Below, in pieces: positions 1 to 10,951 of a DNA stretch of 64,000 nt (its first letter is position 1; each line of letters starts with the position of its first letter). Made by a program: the position numbers and the translations under genes. The stretch is from Pseudoalteromonas sp. MSK9-3 (GTDB lineage Bacteria; Pseudomonadota; Gammaproteobacteria; Enterobacterales; Alteromonadaceae): assembly GCF_003590335.1 (NCBI RefSeq), contig NZ_MIET01000023.1, forward strand, positions 104,264 to 168,263, read 5' to 3'. A model generated the notes under the pieces. It was given only the letters and a program-made list of their open reading frames with translations. It searched no databases and was not told the DNA's origin.

Positions 1-521
1 ATGACCTGAAAGCACTGCTACGAGCGGCTAGTAAGCTAAAGCCCGTTGCAGGGCGAATGGAGGCGACGTTTACCGTAAACAAACCGACCTGCGTTGTAGA
101 TTATGCCCATACACCAGATGCGCTGGAATTAGCGTTAAAAGCATTGCAACAGCATGTTCCCGGTAATGTGGTTTGTGTTTTTGGATGTGGTGGTGATCGG
201 GATGTTGGCAAACGGGCATTAATGGCACAAGCGGCAGAAAAATATGCCAATAAAGTGATTATCACCAGTGATAACCCGCGTAGCGAAGATCCAGACAAAA
301 TCATTGCAGATGTTAAGGCTGGGCTCAGTCAACCTCAGTATGCTTACTGCCAATCAGATCGTGCATTAGCAATTAAATATGCGATTGAGCAGTCACCGAA
401 TAACAGCGTTATTCTCATCGCCGGTAAAGGTCATGAAGATTACCAGATCATCGGTCAGCAGCGTATCGCATTTTGCGATAGACAATGGGTTAAAACAATT
501 TTAGAGGGGAAAGGAGCATGA
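1..521 (+). CDS. murE: UDP-MurNAc-L-Ala-D-Glu:meso-DAP ligase MurE, C-terminal part
   Basis: The 5' end lies outside the window; the open frame runs from base 3. MurE is the cytoplasmic ligase that adds meso-diaminopimelate to the peptidoglycan precursor UDP-MurNAc-dipeptide using ATP. The visible part covers the end of the central domain (GRMEATF, VVDYAHTPDALE) and the whole C-terminal ligand-binding domain, including FGCGGDRDVGKR and the DNPR motif (ITSDNPRSEDP), which in the family recognises meso-DAP, so the substrate call is well supported. It ends with AGKGHEDYQ, as in E. coli MurE. Its stop overlaps the murF start in ATGA, implying translational coupling within the dcw operon. Confidence 0.97.
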   Translation, partial: DLKALLRAASKLKPVAGRMEATFTVNKPTCVVDYAHTPDALELALKALQQHVPGNVVCVFGCGGDRDVGKRALMAQAAEKYANKVIITSDNPRSEDPDKIIADVKAGLSQPQYAYCQSDRALAIKYAIEQSPNNSVILIAGKGHEDYQIIGQQRIAFCDRQWVKTILEGKGA

Positions 522-1909
522 TCAAAGTGGATTTCACTTGGCTTGCTGATGTACTAAATACCTCTTTTAATGGGGAAAGTAGACTGGTCGGTAATATTAA
601 TACCGATACAAGAACAATAACAACAAATGAGGTGTTTCTTGCACTCAAGGGCCCTAATTTTGATGGTCACAAGTTCGTCCAACAGGCACAAGAAAGAGGG
701 GCCATTGCAGCAATTGTTGAGAGCAAAGTTGATTGTGATATTCCGCAATTTGTCGTAGGAGACACTCGTTTAGCATTGGGCGAAATCGGTAAAGCGATCA
801 TGGCCCAAGTTGCGCCAAAAACTATCGCGATAACAGGCAGTGTTGGCAAAACGACGGTAAAGGAAATGTGCGCAGCAGTGCTTGCTCGCAGAGGTCATGT
901 ACTCGCAACTAACGGCAATTTTAACAATGATATTGGTGTCCCTTTAACCTTAATGAGATTAGAAGAGCATCATGAGTATGCGGTGATTGAATTAGGGGCT
1001 AATCATATCGGTGAGATTGCGTATACAGCCGCATTAACACAACCTGATGTTGCAGTGGTATGCAATGTTGCGCCAGCGCATATTGAAGGGTTTGGCTCAA
1101 TTGAGGGAGTTGGCCAAGCGAAAGGCGAGATCTTTTCTGGATTAAAAGCCAGCGGTGTAGCGGTTATTAACAGCGATAGTGAATTTGCTGGTATGTGGCA
1201 AAGTGGGTTGGGCGATAAATCGCAAGTGCGCTTTTCTCTAACAGAAAAGTTAGACATTTGGGTTGAAAACGTTGTACTCGATCACATGGCGTACGCCAGT
1301 TTCGAATTATGCACTGAGAATGAGCGAGTTTCGGTATCATTGCCATTACCCGGTGAGCACAATGTGATGAATACGCTTATTTGCGCTGCATTAACCACGC
1401 AATTAGGTGCAAGCTTACAGGATGTAGCCGAGGGAGTGTCACAAATGAACGCTCCAAAAGGCCGAGTAAATTTAATTAAGGTACATGAATCATTGACGGT
1501 GGTTGATGATACGTACAACGCGAACGTTAGATCAGTAAAGGCTGCAATTGATCTTTTAACTAAGATGCCGGGACACCATATCTTTGCGTTAGGCGATATG
1601 GGGGAGCTTGGTGAGCAAGCACGAGAATATCATGAAGAAGTTGGAGAGTATGCGCGTGAGAAAGGCATTGACGAGCTATTTACCTTAGGGGTATTAAGCC
1701 GTTATGCCAGTGATGTATTTGAGCAGTCAGGGCAACACTTTTCAACAAGAGAGCATTTATTAGAAGCTGTAAAGTTAAGCCTTTCTAAGCAGTTAGGGCA
1801 TTGTACTGTGGTAGTAAAAGGATCGCGCAGTTCTCGTATGGAATTATTAGTAGCAGATTTAGTCGACAGTGGCCGTGAAACAGGCACTGATGGAGCATCA
1901 GTATGTTAG
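518..1909 (+). CDS. murF: UDP-MurNAc-tripeptide:D-Ala-D-Ala ligase MurF
   Basis: Cytoplasmic Mur ligase that adds D-Ala-D-Ala to UDP-MurNAc-tripeptide, the last soluble step before the lipid stage. The protein has 463 residues, normal for the family. It shows the N-terminal MurF substrate domain ([21 protein letters not shown]), an ATP-binding P-loop ITGSVGKTT near residues 105-113, the [10 protein letters not shown] segment, and the C-terminal domain with VVDDTYNAN and LGDMGELG, all typical of MurF rather than MurC, D or E. The start overlaps the murE stop by 4 nt, and the end overlaps mraY by 7 nt. Confidence 0.97.
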   Translation: MIKVDFTWLADVLNTSFNGESRLVGNINTDTRTITTNEVFLALKGPNFDGHKFVQQAQERGAIAAIVESKVDCDIPQFVVGDTRLALGEIGKAIMAQVAPKTIAITGSVGKTTVKEMCAAVLARRGHVLATNGNFNNDIGVPLTLMRLEEHHEYAVIELGANHIGEIAYTAALTQPDVAVVCNVAPAHIEGFGSIEGVGQAKGEIFSGLKASGVAVINSDSEFAGMWQSGLGDKSQVRFSLTEKLDIWVENVVLDHMAYASFELCTENERVSVSLPLPGEHNVMNTLICAALTTQLGASLQDVAEGVSQMNAPKGRVNLIKVHESLTVVDDTYNANVRSVKAAIDLLTKMPGHHIFALGDMGELGEQAREYHEEVGEYAREKGIDELFTLGVLSRYASDVFEQSGQHFSTREHLLEAVKLSLSKQLGHCTVVVKGSRSSRMELLVADLVDSGRETGTDGASVC

Positions 1910-2985
1910 TTTGGTTAGCTGAGTATTTAACCCAATATTATAGTGGTTTTAATGTTTTTTCATATTTAACCTTGCGCGCTATTTTAGGTATTTTAACGGC
2001 ATTATTTATATCATTATATTTTGGACCCAAGTTAATACGTGCATTGCAACGTATGCAAATAGGACAAACAATACGAGATGATGGTCCTGAATCTCACTTA
2101 TCTAAGTCAGGCACACCCACCATGGGTGGGTTACTCATTTTAGCAGCCATCTTTGTGAGTACGTTGATGTGGGGGGATTTGGATAATAAATATGTGTGGG
2201 TCACCCTATTTGTGATTGGTAGTTTAGGCATTGTTGGCTTTGTAGATGATTACCGTAAGGTGATCCGAAAAGACAGTAAGGGCCTGATCGCACGTTGGAA
2301 GTACTTTTGGCAGTCTGTTATTGCAATCAGTGTTGCCAGTTTGATGTATTTTACTTCTCATTCTGCATCAGAAACTGTCTTAGTCGTACCATTTTTAAAA
2401 GATGTGATGCCTCAGTTAGGTTTGTTCTATTTGGTGATGAGCTACTTTGTCATTGTTGGTACGTCAAATGCGGTGAATCTAACGGATGGTTTGGATGGTT
2501 TAGCTATTGTGCCAACCATTTTAGTTGCGGCGGCACTGGCAATTATTGCGTATGTTACTGGCAACGTGAACTTTTCAAATTACCTCCATATTCCTCATAT
2601 ACCCTTGGCATCTGAATTAGTGGTTGTGTGTACAGCCATTGTTGGAGCTGGCTTAGGCTTTTTATGGTTTAACACGTATCCTGCACAAGTTTTTATGGGC
2701 GATGTCGGCTCGTTAGCTTTAGGGGGGGCTTTAGGGATCATTGCTATTTTAGTACGCCAAGAGCTGGTGTTACTTATCATGGGCGGTGTTTTTGTGATGG
2801 AAGCTCTTTCGGTTATTTTACAAGTTGGTTCTTATAAATTACGAGGGCAGCGCATTTTTAGAATGGCACCGATTCATCATCACTATGAACTAAAGGGTTG
2901 GCCAGAGCCTAGAGTGATAGTCAGGTTTTGGATCATTTCTATTATTTTAGTTTTAGCTGGATTAGCGACGTTAAAGATCAGATAA
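1903..2985 (+). CDS. mraY: Phospho-MurNAc-pentapeptide transferase MraY
   Basis: Integral inner-membrane enzyme that transfers phospho-MurNAc-pentapeptide to undecaprenyl phosphate, forming lipid I. At 360 residues it has the length of E. coli MraY. Visible family motifs include IRDDGPESH and KSGTPTMGG near the N-terminus, the aspartate pair in [33 protein letters not shown] and the cytoplasmic histidine motif [13 protein letters not shown]. About ten hydrophobic segments are apparent. The ATG lies inside the end of murF, and murD starts on the base after its stop, so the three are co-translated. Confidence 0.97.
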   Translation: MLVWLAEYLTQYYSGFNVFSYLTLRAILGILTALFISLYFGPKLIRALQRMQIGQTIRDDGPESHLSKSGTPTMGGLLILAAIFVSTLMWGDLDNKYVWVTLFVIGSLGIVGFVDDYRKVIRKDSKGLIARWKYFWQSVIAISVASLMYFTSHSASETVLVVPFLKDVMPQLGLFYLVMSYFVIVGTSNAVNLTDGLDGLAIVPTILVAAALAIIAYVTGNVNFSNYLHIPHIPLASELVVVCTAIVGAGLGFLWFNTYPAQVFMGDVGSLALGGALGIIAILVRQELVLLIMGGVFVMEALSVILQVGSYKLRGQRIFRMAPIHHHYELKGWPEPRVIVRFWIISIILVLAGLATLKIR

Positions 2986-4311
2986 ATGCAATATTTAGAA
3001 GCGCTTAAAAATAAAAAGATAACAGTGCTCGGACTCGGTGTAACCGGTCTGGGCATTGTGCGTTTTTTATTGTCGCATCAGATTGTGCCTAAAGTGGTTG
3101 ATAGTCGTGCAGTTCCACCTGGCGCCGACTGGTTAGCAGATAATGCCCCAGAATGTGAGGCTGTGTTTGGTCCATTAGCGGAAGCTGGCTTATCTTATGC
3201 CGAGATGGTGATCATTAGCCCAGGTATCGCCCTGTATGAAAGCAGTGTTGCGCACGCAATTGCTAAAGGGGTCGAAGTCATTGGGGACATTGAGGTATTT
3301 GCACGCTTAAATACCACGCCGGTTGTTGCAGTAACAGGGTCAAATGGTAAATCAACAGTGGTGAGCCTTGCTACTGAGGTGTGTAAAGCCGCTGGATTAA
3401 AAGTTGGGCTAGGTGGCAATATTGGCACATCCGTTTTGGCATTACTTGATGAGCCCTATGATGTTTATGTCTTAGAGTTATCAAGCTTTCAATTAGAGAC
3501 CACAGAAAGTTTAGTGTGTCGCTCGGCGATGATCTTGAATGTTACCGAAGATCATATGGATAGGTACCCTGATTTTGCAGGGTACTGCGCGGCCAAACAA
3601 CGGATTTATAAACATGTAGAGCAGTTAGTGTTTAATGCGGATGATGAACATACTTTTTCTGATAGTAAACAAGGAATAAGCGTGTCAGTTGATTCGGGGG
3701 ATTATCGGGTGTTGACTGACAATGATACCGCGTATTTTGCTGCTCATGATGAGGTCTTGCTGCCTGTGGACTCGTTGCGTGTTGTTGGCCGACATAATCA
3801 GTTTAATGCCTTAGCAGTGATGGCATTACTAGCGCCTTTTAATCTACCACTAGAGAGTTTTAAACACGCATTTAAGTCATTTAAAGGGCTTGAACATCGC
3901 TGTCAGTTGGTCGCTGAATTTCAAGGCGTTAGGTATTTCAACGATTCTAAAGCAACCAATGTCGGTGCAACGGTTGCCGCATTAGAAAGCCTAGCGCGTG
4001 AGCAAGGCAAAATTTTACTCATTCTTGGTGGTGATGCAAAAGGCGCTGATTTACAGCCTTTAATTGCACCACTCCAACGCTATTGCAAAGCAATTTTTTG
4101 TTTTGGTCAAGATGGAGAGCAGTTTGTAGCTCTGCATGAACAGGCTTTTTTAGTAGACAATTTAGATGCAGCAGTGCAACAGGCGGCGGCATTATCATGT
4201 AATGGCGATAGTGTCTTACTTGCCCCTGCGTGTGCAAGTATTGATATGTATGCCAATTATATGGTGCGTGGTGAAGCTTTTTGTAAATTGGTTGCGGAGC
4301 TAGAAGGGTGA
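2986..4311 (+). CDS. murD: UDP-MurNAc-L-alanine:D-glutamate ligase MurD
   Basis: Cytoplasmic ligase adding D-glutamate to UDP-MurNAc-L-Ala. The 441-residue protein begins with a Rossmann-like UDP-binding domain (VLGLGVTGLGIVRFL), followed by the P-loop VTGSNGKST around residues 116-124, the LSSFQLE and NVTEDHMDRY motifs of the central domain, and the C-terminal domain with FNDSKATN and LGGDAKGAD. Order and motifs match MurD specifically. The ATG follows the mraY stop directly. Its TGA is shared with the GTG start of ftsW. Confidence 0.97.
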   Translation: MQYLEALKNKKITVLGLGVTGLGIVRFLLSHQIVPKVVDSRAVPPGADWLADNAPECEAVFGPLAEAGLSYAEMVIISPGIALYESSVAHAIAKGVEVIGDIEVFARLNTTPVVAVTGSNGKSTVVSLATEVCKAAGLKVGLGGNIGTSVLALLDEPYDVYVLELSSFQLETTESLVCRSAMILNVTEDHMDRYPDFAGYCAAKQRIYKHVEQLVFNADDEHTFSDSKQGISVSVDSGDYRVLTDNDTAYFAAHDEVLLPVDSLRVVGRHNQFNALAVMALLAPFNLPLESFKHAFKSFKGLEHRCQLVAEFQGVRYFNDSKATNVGATVAALESLAREQGKILLILGGDAKGADLQPLIAPLQRYCKAIFCFGQDGEQFVALHEQAFLVDNLDAAVQQAAALSCNGDSVLLAPACASIDMYANYMVRGEAFCKLVAELEG

Positions 4312-5483
4312 CCAGCTTCGCTCAGCTCAAGCTGACTTTAACGCCTCGTCAATCTGATGCGTTATTCGATGTGCCTTTATTCTACTGTATGCTGTGTTTG
4401 ATTGGCGTCGGCTTTGTTATGGTAACGAGTGCGTCTATGCCAGTTGCTGAGCGGTTATTTAACAACCCTTACCATATTAGTATCCGCCATGGCATGTTCT
4501 TAGGGATGGGGCTCTTTTTGTTTTGGGCCAGCACAAGTGCGCCTATGGCATGGTGGAAACGATGTAACCCTTATTTACTGTTACTTGGCTTTGGGCTACT
4601 CATTTTAGTGCTACTGGTTGGTCGTGAAGTTAATGGCTCAAAACGTTGGATCCCTGTTGGTCCAGTTGGCGTGCAAGCGGCTGAGCTAGCGAAGTTATTC
4701 TTTTTCAGTTATATCGCTGGTTATTTGGTGCGTAAAAAAGAAGAAGTACAAGAGAACCTAAAGGGGTTTGCAAAACCGATTGCGGTGTTTGCTGTTTATG
4801 CTTTCCTTATCTTAATGCAGCCCGATTTAGGCACTGTGGTGGTGATGTTTGTGACCACTGTGGGTTTACTTTTTCTGGCGGGCGCTAAATTATGGCAGTT
4901 TTTTGCCTTGATCCTAACGGGTATTTTTTTAGTGGTGTTACTTATTATTTTTGAGCCATATCGTATGGCGCGCGTTGTGGGGTTTTTAGAACCATGGGAT
5001 GACCCTTTTGGCAAGGGCTACCAATTAGTTCAGTCACTTATGGCTTATGGGCAAGGTGGTTGGTTTGGACAAGGTCTAGGCAACAGCGTACAGAAATTAC
5101 AGTATCTGCCAGAAGCCCATAATGATTTTATTTTTGCGGTAATAGCTGAAGAACTCGGCTTTATCGGAGTGGTCAGTATTATTCTGCTATTAGGGTGCCT
5201 AGTGTTTAGAGCGCTTCTTATTGGTCAAAAAGCGCTGAAGCACGGTAAAGAATACGAAGGTTACTTTGCCCTTGCGATAGGGATATGGTTTGCTTTTCAA
5301 ACCATGGTAAATATTGGTGCGAGTGCCGGAATACTGCCGACGAAAGGGTTAACATTGCCATTTGTATCTTATGGGGGTTCCAGTTTGTTAGTGATGATTG
5401 TTGCTGCTGGTGTGTTGCAGCGAGTTGACTTTGAAACAAAGATGTCGACTAAACAAGCAACGTCGCGAGGTGGGAAGCGATGA
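4308..5483 (+). CDS. ftsW: SEDS-family septal peptidoglycan glycosyltransferase FtsW
   Basis: Polytopic inner-membrane protein of the SEDS family that polymerises septal glycan from lipid II together with FtsI at the divisome. The 391-residue sequence has about ten transmembrane stretches. SEDS signatures include GREVNGSKRWIPVGPVGVQ, the QPDLGTVVVMF segment whose Asp is essential in the family, EAHNDFIFAVIAEELGF, and the C-terminal LTLPFVSYGGSSLLV. Its position between murD and murG identifies FtsW rather than RodA. The start is GTG, overlapping the murD stop (GTGA); the next gene overlaps by ATGA. Confidence 0.96.
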   Translation: MTSFAQLKLTLTPRQSDALFDVPLFYCMLCLIGVGFVMVTSASMPVAERLFNNPYHISIRHGMFLGMGLFLFWASTSAPMAWWKRCNPYLLLLGFGLLILVLLVGREVNGSKRWIPVGPVGVQAAELAKLFFFSYIAGYLVRKKEEVQENLKGFAKPIAVFAVYAFLILMQPDLGTVVVMFVTTVGLLFLAGAKLWQFFALILTGIFLVVLLIIFEPYRMARVVGFLEPWDDPFGKGYQLVQSLMAYGQGGWFGQGLGNSVQKLQYLPEAHNDFIFAVIAEELGFIGVVSIILLLGCLVFRALLIGQKALKHGKEYEGYFALAIGIWFAFQTMVNIGASAGILPTKGLTLPFVSYGGSSLLVMIVAAGVLQRVDFETKMSTKQATSRGGKR

Positions 5484-6544
5484 ACAAACGTTTATTAGTC
5501 GTTGCAGGGGGAACTGGGGGGCATATATTTCCCGGGATCGCCGTTGCAAATGATCTTAAATCACAAGGTTGGGATGTATCATGGATAGGAACGCCCGATC
5601 GTATGGAGTCTGAGGTCGTACCAAAGCACAATATCGATATTGACTTTATTCATGTTCAAGGTGTGCGTGGTAATGGCATAAAAAGGTTAATTACAGCCCC
5701 AGTGACGGTGTTAAAGGCCATACTTGCAGCAAGAAAAATTATAAAACGCCGCAAGCCCAATGTAATTTTGGCGATGGGCGGCTATGTTACAGGGCCGGTA
5801 GGTATTGCAGCTAAGTTGTCGTCTGTTCCTTTGGTGATCCACGAACAAAATGCAGTGGCAGGTATGAGTAATCGTTTATTGGCGAAAGTAGCCAATGCGG
5901 TATTGGGCGCTTTTCCAAGCGCTTTTTCTGATAAACGTTTCCAGGTTGTTGGTAATCCGGTACGTGAATCGGTTGCCCTCTTACAGCCTAAGCAGACAAA
6001 GCAAACGATCAACTGCTTAATTGTTGGTGGCTCGTTAGGTGCAAAAGTGTTGAACGACACACTACCAGAGGTATTCGCGAAGTTGCAAAGCGACGTTGAA
6101 GTGCCCTTGGCTGTGAGGCATCAAAGCGGAAAAGGTCAAAGTGAACACTTGGATAAGCGTTATCTCGATTTGGGTGTACAGGCCTCTGTTAGCGACTTTA
6201 TTAATGACATGGATAAAGCATATGCGTGGGCTGATATCGTGATTTGCCGTTCTGGTGCACTTACGGTGAGTGAAATTGCTGCTGCGGGGAAAATGGCCTT
6301 GTTTGTGCCTTATCCGCATGCTGTTGATGATCATCAAACTGCGAATGCTGATTATTTAGTAAAAGATAAAGCAGCATTGATCATGCCGCAATCCCAATTT
6401 GAATTAGACGCCATTGTCGACTTATTACGGCCATTTATGTTGCAGCCGGAGCTTATCACTGAGATAGCAGTGAAAGCCAAAAGTTTAGCCAGATTAGATG
6501 CAACACGTTCAGTTGCCCAAGTATGTGCACAGATAAGCCGATAG
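5480..6544 (+). CDS. murG: Lipid II synthase, GlcNAc transferase MurG
   Basis: Peripheral inner-membrane GT28 glycosyltransferase that adds GlcNAc from UDP-GlcNAc to lipid I, giving lipid II. The 354 residues show the N-terminal glycine-rich loop GGTGGHIFPGIAVA, HEQNAVAGMSN, GGSLGAKVLND at the start of the UDP-binding domain, and the C-terminal RSGALTVSEIAAAGK and PYPHAVDDHQTANA motifs that hold the donor. The start overlaps the ftsW stop (ATGA). A 16-nt gap separates it from murC. Confidence 0.97.
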   Translation: MNKRLLVVAGGTGGHIFPGIAVANDLKSQGWDVSWIGTPDRMESEVVPKHNIDIDFIHVQGVRGNGIKRLITAPVTVLKAILAARKIIKRRKPNVILAMGGYVTGPVGIAAKLSSVPLVIHEQNAVAGMSNRLLAKVANAVLGAFPSAFSDKRFQVVGNPVRESVALLQPKQTKQTINCLIVGGSLGAKVLNDTLPEVFAKLQSDVEVPLAVRHQSGKGQSEHLDKRYLDLGVQASVSDFINDMDKAYAWADIVICRSGALTVSEIAAAGKMALFVPYPHAVDDHQTANADYLVKDKAALIMPQSQFELDAIVDLLRPFMLQPELITEIAVKAKSLARLDATRSVAQVCAQISR

Positions 6545-6560
6545 TGTATTGAATAAATAA

Positions 6561-8015
6561 ATGATTAAAGAGTGTGTAGTGAAAGAATCAAGTAAACGCC
6601 GAGCGATGAGAAGAATTAACACCATTCACTTTATTGGTATTGGTGGTGCTGGTATGGGTGGAATTGCTGAAGTACTTGCGTTTGAAGGCTATCGAATTAC
6701 CGGTTCAGACATTGCCAATAATGCGATGACAGAGCGACTCATAAAGGCGGGTGCCGAAGTATTTATTGGACATCATGAAAGTAATGTAAAAGATGCTGAT
6801 GTGGTAGTTGTATCAACGGCAATTGATGAAACTAATCCAGAGATCATTGCTGCTAAGGCGGCAAGAACTCCAGTTGTTAGGCGTGCTGAAATGCTTGCTG
6901 AGCTAATGCGTTTTCGCCATGGTATTGCTGTGGCAGGTACACATGGTAAAACCACGACCACGAGCTTAATTGCCAGTATTTTTGCACAAGCTCAATTAGA
7001 TCCGACTTTTGTGATTGGTGGCTTATTAAATAGTGCCGGTACCAACGCTAAGTTGGGGAAAAGTGATGTACTGATCGCTGAGGCAGATGAAAGTGATGCA
7101 TCATTCTTACATTTACAGCCCATGGTGTCAGTAATTACGAATGTTGAAGCGGATCATATGGATACTTACGGTGGTGATTTTGAAAAGTTAAAAGACACGT
7201 ATGTTGAGTTTGTTCATAATCTGCCTTTTCATGGTTTAGCTGTTGTGTGTATAGACTCACCTGTCGCACTTGAGTTAATTCCGCGCTTTGCTCGTCCTAC
7301 GATCACCTATGGAGAGGCCGCTGCGGCTGATTATAAAATGGTGAATTTTACTCAGTCAGTGAATAGCAGCAAGTTCTCTGTGACCACCAAACAAGGTGAA
7401 TGTATTGACGTGGAGTTAAACATGCCTGGTAGGCATAACGCACTCAATGCTACCGCTGCGATTGCGGTTGCCAAAGATCATGATATTGAAAACCACTTTA
7501 TTTTAAAGGCTTTGGCTGAATTTGAAGGAATTGGACGTCGTTTTCAACACTATGGCGAATTTGAAAATGAATGTGGTGCGGTGATGTTAGTCGATGATTA
7601 CGGGCATCATCCATCAGAGGTTCAAGTGACCATTGAAGCTGCGAGAGCTGGTTGGCAAGATAAGCGCTTAGTGATGATTTATCAGCCGCATAGATTCACT
7701 CGTACCCGAGACTTATATGAAGACTTTGTGAAAGTGTTAGCTGAAGTTGATCAGTTAATCTTATTAGATGTATATAGTGCGGGTGAAAGTCCCATTGTTG
7801 GCGCGGATAGTAAAAGCTTGTGCCGCAGCTTGCGCCAAAGAGGGATAGAGCCCATTCATGTTGCAAACCAAGATGAGTTATTTGGTATTTTGGCCGATAC
7901 GCTGGCAGATAATGATTTAGTGATCACCCAGGGTGCGGGAAATATAGGTCAAATAGTGAAAAAAATAGCGGCGACAAATATGTCGATTAATACGTTAAAG
8001 CAAGGTGATGCATGA
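6561..8015 (+). CDS. murC: UDP-MurNAc:L-alanine ligase MurC
   Basis: Cytoplasmic ligase that commits UDP-MurNAc to peptide synthesis by adding L-alanine. The sequence shows [17 protein letters not shown], the ATP loop GTHGKTTTT near residues 125-133, [24 protein letters not shown] and the C-terminal [10 protein letters not shown] and [13 protein letters not shown], all diagnostic of MurC. Start choice is uncertain: the first ATG (6561) gives 484 residues, while the in-frame ATG at 6606 ([11 protein letters not shown]) aligns with the conserved family core. The stop overlaps ddlB (ATGA). Confidence 0.96.
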   Translation: MIKECVVKESSKRRAMRRINTIHFIGIGGAGMGGIAEVLAFEGYRITGSDIANNAMTERLIKAGAEVFIGHHESNVKDADVVVVSTAIDETNPEIIAAKAARTPVVRRAEMLAELMRFRHGIAVAGTHGKTTTTSLIASIFAQAQLDPTFVIGGLLNSAGTNAKLGKSDVLIAEADESDASFLHLQPMVSVITNVEADHMDTYGGDFEKLKDTYVEFVHNLPFHGLAVVCIDSPVALELIPRFARPTITYGEAAAADYKMVNFTQSVNSSKFSVTTKQGECIDVELNMPGRHNALNATAAIAVAKDHDIENHFILKALAEFEGIGRRFQHYGEFENECGAVMLVDDYGHHPSEVQVTIEAARAGWQDKRLVMIYQPHRFTRTRDLYEDFVKVLAEVDQLILLDVYSAGESPIVGADSKSLCRSLRQRGIEPIHVANQDELFGILADTLADNDLVITQGAGNIGQIVKKIAATNMSINTLKQGDA

Positions 8016-8920
8016 AGCAGTTTGGTAAAGTCGCCGTTTTGTTAGGCGGAAACTCTGCAGAGCGTGAAGTGTCATTAAAATCTGGTGCAGCAGTGCTTAA
8101 TGGATTGATCAAGGCCGGCATAGATGCTTTTGCTTTTGACCCTGCGCAGCGCAATATCCTTGAGCTTAATACGCTTAATGTCGACCGGGTGTTTATTGCG
8201 CTACACGGCCGAGGTGGTGAAGATGGTACGATTCAAGGGGCACTTGAGTTTATGTCATTACCTTATACTGGCAGTCAGGTTTTGGGCAGTGCGCTGGCTA
8301 TGGATAAAATTCGCAGTAAGCACTTATTTCGCGCAGCGCAGCTGAGTACCGCAGCGTATACGGTTGCGAATGCAAAAGAGGGCTTTGATGCCGCAGCAAT
8401 CATTGCCGATTTTGGTAAAGTCATGGTTAAACCAAGCCATGAAGGCTCAAGTATTGGTATGGCGCAAGCCAGTACGGCACAAGAGTTAACTGATGCACTT
8501 ACCGCAGCATTTGCATTTGATGATGAAGTACTCATTGAGCAATGGGTCACTGGTCGGGAATTTACTGTGGCTATGCTCGCAGACAAGGCTTTACCTGTGA
8601 TAGAGATGAAAACGCCGCGTGGTTTTTATGATTATGAAGCGAAATATCAGGTTAATAGCACAGAATATTATTGCCCGGCAGAGATAAGTGAAGCACATAC
8701 AGCACAGCTACAGATCATGGCGAAACATGCGTTTGAACTGGTTGGTGCTACAGGCTGGGGTCGAGTTGATGCGATGCAAGATGAGCATGGCCAATTTTAT
8801 TTACTTGAAGTGAATACGGTTCCGGGCATGACCGAAAAGTCTTTGGTGCCAATGGCAGCCAAGGCACAAGGTGTGAGTTTTGAGCAATTAGTTGTTCGCA
8901 TTTTGGAGCAAACGCTTTAA
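8012..8920 (+). CDS. ddlB: D-alanine--D-alanine ligase DdlB
   Basis: ATP-grasp ligase that makes D-Ala-D-Ala, the substrate of MurF encoded upstream. At 302 residues it matches the short DdlB form found inside dcw clusters. Motifs: [16 protein letters not shown] at the N-terminus, [27 protein letters not shown] in the ATP-grasp centre, and [16 protein letters not shown] with the metal-binding Glu/Asn near the C-terminus. The start overlaps murC by 4 nt; ftsQ starts one base after its stop. Confidence 0.97.
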   Translation: MKQFGKVAVLLGGNSAEREVSLKSGAAVLNGLIKAGIDAFAFDPAQRNILELNTLNVDRVFIALHGRGGEDGTIQGALEFMSLPYTGSQVLGSALAMDKIRSKHLFRAAQLSTAAYTVANAKEGFDAAAIIADFGKVMVKPSHEGSSIGMAQASTAQELTDALTAAFAFDDEVLIEQWVTGREFTVAMLADKALPVIEMKTPRGFYDYEAKYQVNSTEYYCPAEISEAHTAQLQIMAKHAFELVGATGWGRVDAMQDEHGQFYLLEVNTVPGMTEKSLVPMAAKAQGVSFEQLVVRILEQTL

Positions 8921-8921
8921 G

Positions 8922-9701
8922 ATGCGTGCGCTTTTTGAAAAAGTCCAAATACTAAATAAAAGATGCAATTGGTCTTTTATATTTGGTGTTGGTTTTTTCA
9001 TTGCTGTCATTATATCACTGACAAAGAGCACATTTTGGGTCAGTGATTGGCTAGTAGAGCACCAAGATGCTCAGTTAAAAAAGTTAACCGTATTAGGTCA
9101 ACCTTATTACAGTAGTGAGCAAGAAATTATATCTGCCATTAAACGAGTTGATTTAAGTAGTTATTTTGAACTGGATGTAAAAGCGGTTCAGCAGTCGGTT
9201 ATGTCACTGCCTTGGGTTGCGAGTGTATCGGTGCGTAAGCAGTGGCCAGATCAACTGCATGTATATGTGGTTGAACACCAACCCGTGGCAATATGGAATA
9301 GCGACTTATTATTGAATGAAGAAGGTGAGGTTTTTCAAGCGCCAAATGAAAGTTTAACCAATAAATTGCCGCAATTATATGGCCCTGAAGGCAGTGAAAC
9401 AGAGGCATGGCAAACTTTTTTGCAGTTGAAGGCCATGCTGGAAGTTAATCAATTTCATTTAGTCAGCTTGGCTTTATCAGAGCGATTTGCATGGCAGTTG
9501 TGGTTAGACAATGGCATGCGCTTAAATTTAGGGCGCGAAGAAAAAGCAAAGCGAGTACAGCGTTTTATTGATGTATATCCGCAAATGCAAAGGCCGGAAG
9601 GTGCGTTAATTGACGCGATAGATTTACGCTACGACACAGGGCTTGCGGTGAGCTGGAAGTATCCGCAAGTTGAAGCACAACAAAATAAGAGTAAAGCATG
9701 A
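8922..9701 (+). CDS. ftsQ: Cell division protein FtsQ
   Basis: Bitopic inner-membrane divisome protein that links early and late division proteins through FtsB/FtsL. I chose the ATG at 8922, one base after the ddlB stop; an in-frame TTG at 8892 would add ten residues but lies inside ddlB. The protein (259 residues) has a short cytoplasmic tail, one transmembrane helix around residues 18-38, a POTRA domain (KLTVLGQPYYSSEQEII to VSVRKQWPDQLHVYVVEHQP) and the FtsQ beta domain (WNSDLLLNEEGEVF; LDNGMRLNLGREE). Its stop overlaps ftsA (ATGA). Confidence 0.94.
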   Translation: MRALFEKVQILNKRCNWSFIFGVGFFIAVIISLTKSTFWVSDWLVEHQDAQLKKLTVLGQPYYSSEQEIISAIKRVDLSSYFELDVKAVQQSVMSLPWVASVSVRKQWPDQLHVYVVEHQPVAIWNSDLLLNEEGEVFQAPNESLTNKLPQLYGPEGSETEAWQTFLQLKAMLEVNQFHLVSLALSERFAWQLWLDNGMRLNLGREEKAKRVQRFIDVYPQMQRPEGALIDAIDLRYDTGLAVSWKYPQVEAQQNKSKA

Positions 9702-10930
9702 CGAAGTCAGCAGAAAGAAACTTAGTGATAGGGCTCGATGTTGGTACCTCTAAAGTGGTAGCAACTGTGGGTGAGATCACCGCAGATAATCAGCTTAGTA
9801 TTGTGGGTGTCGGTAACCAAGTCTCTCACGGTATGGACAAAGGTGGCGTGAATGATTTGAACTTGGTTTCTGAGTCAATTCGTCGTGCAATTGATGAAGC
9901 TGAATTGATGGCAGATTGCCGTATTAGTTCAGTTTATCTTGGTATCTCGGGTAAACACATTCAATGCCAAAACGAAAGTGGCGTAGTTGCTATTAATAAC
10001 TCAGAAGTCACAGATGACGACATAGCCAATGTGATCCATATTGCACGCTCTGTGCCGATTTCTGCTGAGCGTAAAATGCTGCATTCATTGCCACAAGAAT
10101 ATAGCATTGATATGCAAGAAGGAATAAAAAACCCGTTGGGTATGAGCGGTGTGCGAATGGAAGCAAAAGCACATATCATCACGTGCTCAAATGATATGGC
10201 AAAAAATATCGAAAAATGCGTTGAGCGATGTGGTCTTAATGTAGATCAGTTGACGTTCAGTGCCTTGGCATCTTGCTATTCAGTGTTGACAGAAGATGAA
10301 AAAGAATTAGGGGTTGCCGTTGTTGATATTGGCGGCGGCACCATGGATATCGCCATTTATTTAAATGGTGCTTTGCGCCATTCTGCAGTGATCCCCGTTG
10401 CAGGCAACCAAGTGACAGGTGATATTGCAAAAATATTCCGTACGCCGATATCTCACGCTGAGTCATTAAAAGTGCAATATGCCTGCGCAAGTAGCCAAAT
10501 GGCCAGTAGTGAAGAAACCATTGAAGTGCCAAGTGTGGGTGGTCGACCGGCGAGGCTAATGTCACGCCATACTCTCTCTGAGGTTGTTGAACCACGGTAT
10601 AGAGAATTACTTGAATTGACGTTGGAAGAAATACGTCGCTCAGGGTTTGAAGATCAAATCGCCGCTGGACTGGTTATAACCGGAGGGAGTGGTAAAATGG
10701 CCGGCGCATTAGAAGTGGCCGAAGATATTTGCCAAATGCCAGTGAGAGTGGGAAAACCCATCGGAATTACTGGATTAACAGATTATGTGAACGATCCTGC
10801 ATACGCAACCGCAGTAGGTTTGTTACAATATGGCCGTACTCTGCAGTCGATGAATGCACAGAAGTCGAAATCAGAGTCGGAAGGAAATTGGTGGAACCGC
10901 GTTACAAAATGGTTCCAAGGCGAGTTTTAA
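9698..10930 (+). CDS. ftsA: Cell division protein FtsA
   Basis: Actin-like ATPase that tethers FtsZ filaments to the inner membrane and recruits later divisome proteins. The 410-residue sequence contains the phosphate-1 motif VIGLDVGTSKVVATVGE, the FtsA-specific 1C subdomain (QEYSIDMQEGIKNPLG, MSGVRMEAKAHI), phosphate-2 VVDIGGGTMDIAIY, and the adenosine motif VITGGSGKMAG. It ends in an amphipathic membrane-targeting stretch (NWWNRVTKWFQGEF). It overlaps ftsQ by 4 nt and lies 21 nt before ftsZ. Confidence 0.97.
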   Translation: MTKSAERNLVIGLDVGTSKVVATVGEITADNQLSIVGVGNQVSHGMDKGGVNDLNLVSESIRRAIDEAELMADCRISSVYLGISGKHIQCQNESGVVAINNSEVTDDDIANVIHIARSVPISAERKMLHSLPQEYSIDMQEGIKNPLGMSGVRMEAKAHIITCSNDMAKNIEKCVERCGLNVDQLTFSALASCYSVLTEDEKELGVAVVDIGGGTMDIAIYLNGALRHSAVIPVAGNQVTGDIAKIFRTPISHAESLKVQYACASSQMASSEETIEVPSVGGRPARLMSRHTLSEVVEPRYRELLELTLEEIRRSGFEDQIAAGLVITGGSGKMAGALEVAEDICQMPVRVGKPIGITGLTDYVNDPAYATAVGLLQYGRTLQSMNAQKSKSESEGNWWNRVTKWFQGEF

Positions 10931-10951
10931 GCTCAAGTCGGAGAGTGAAAG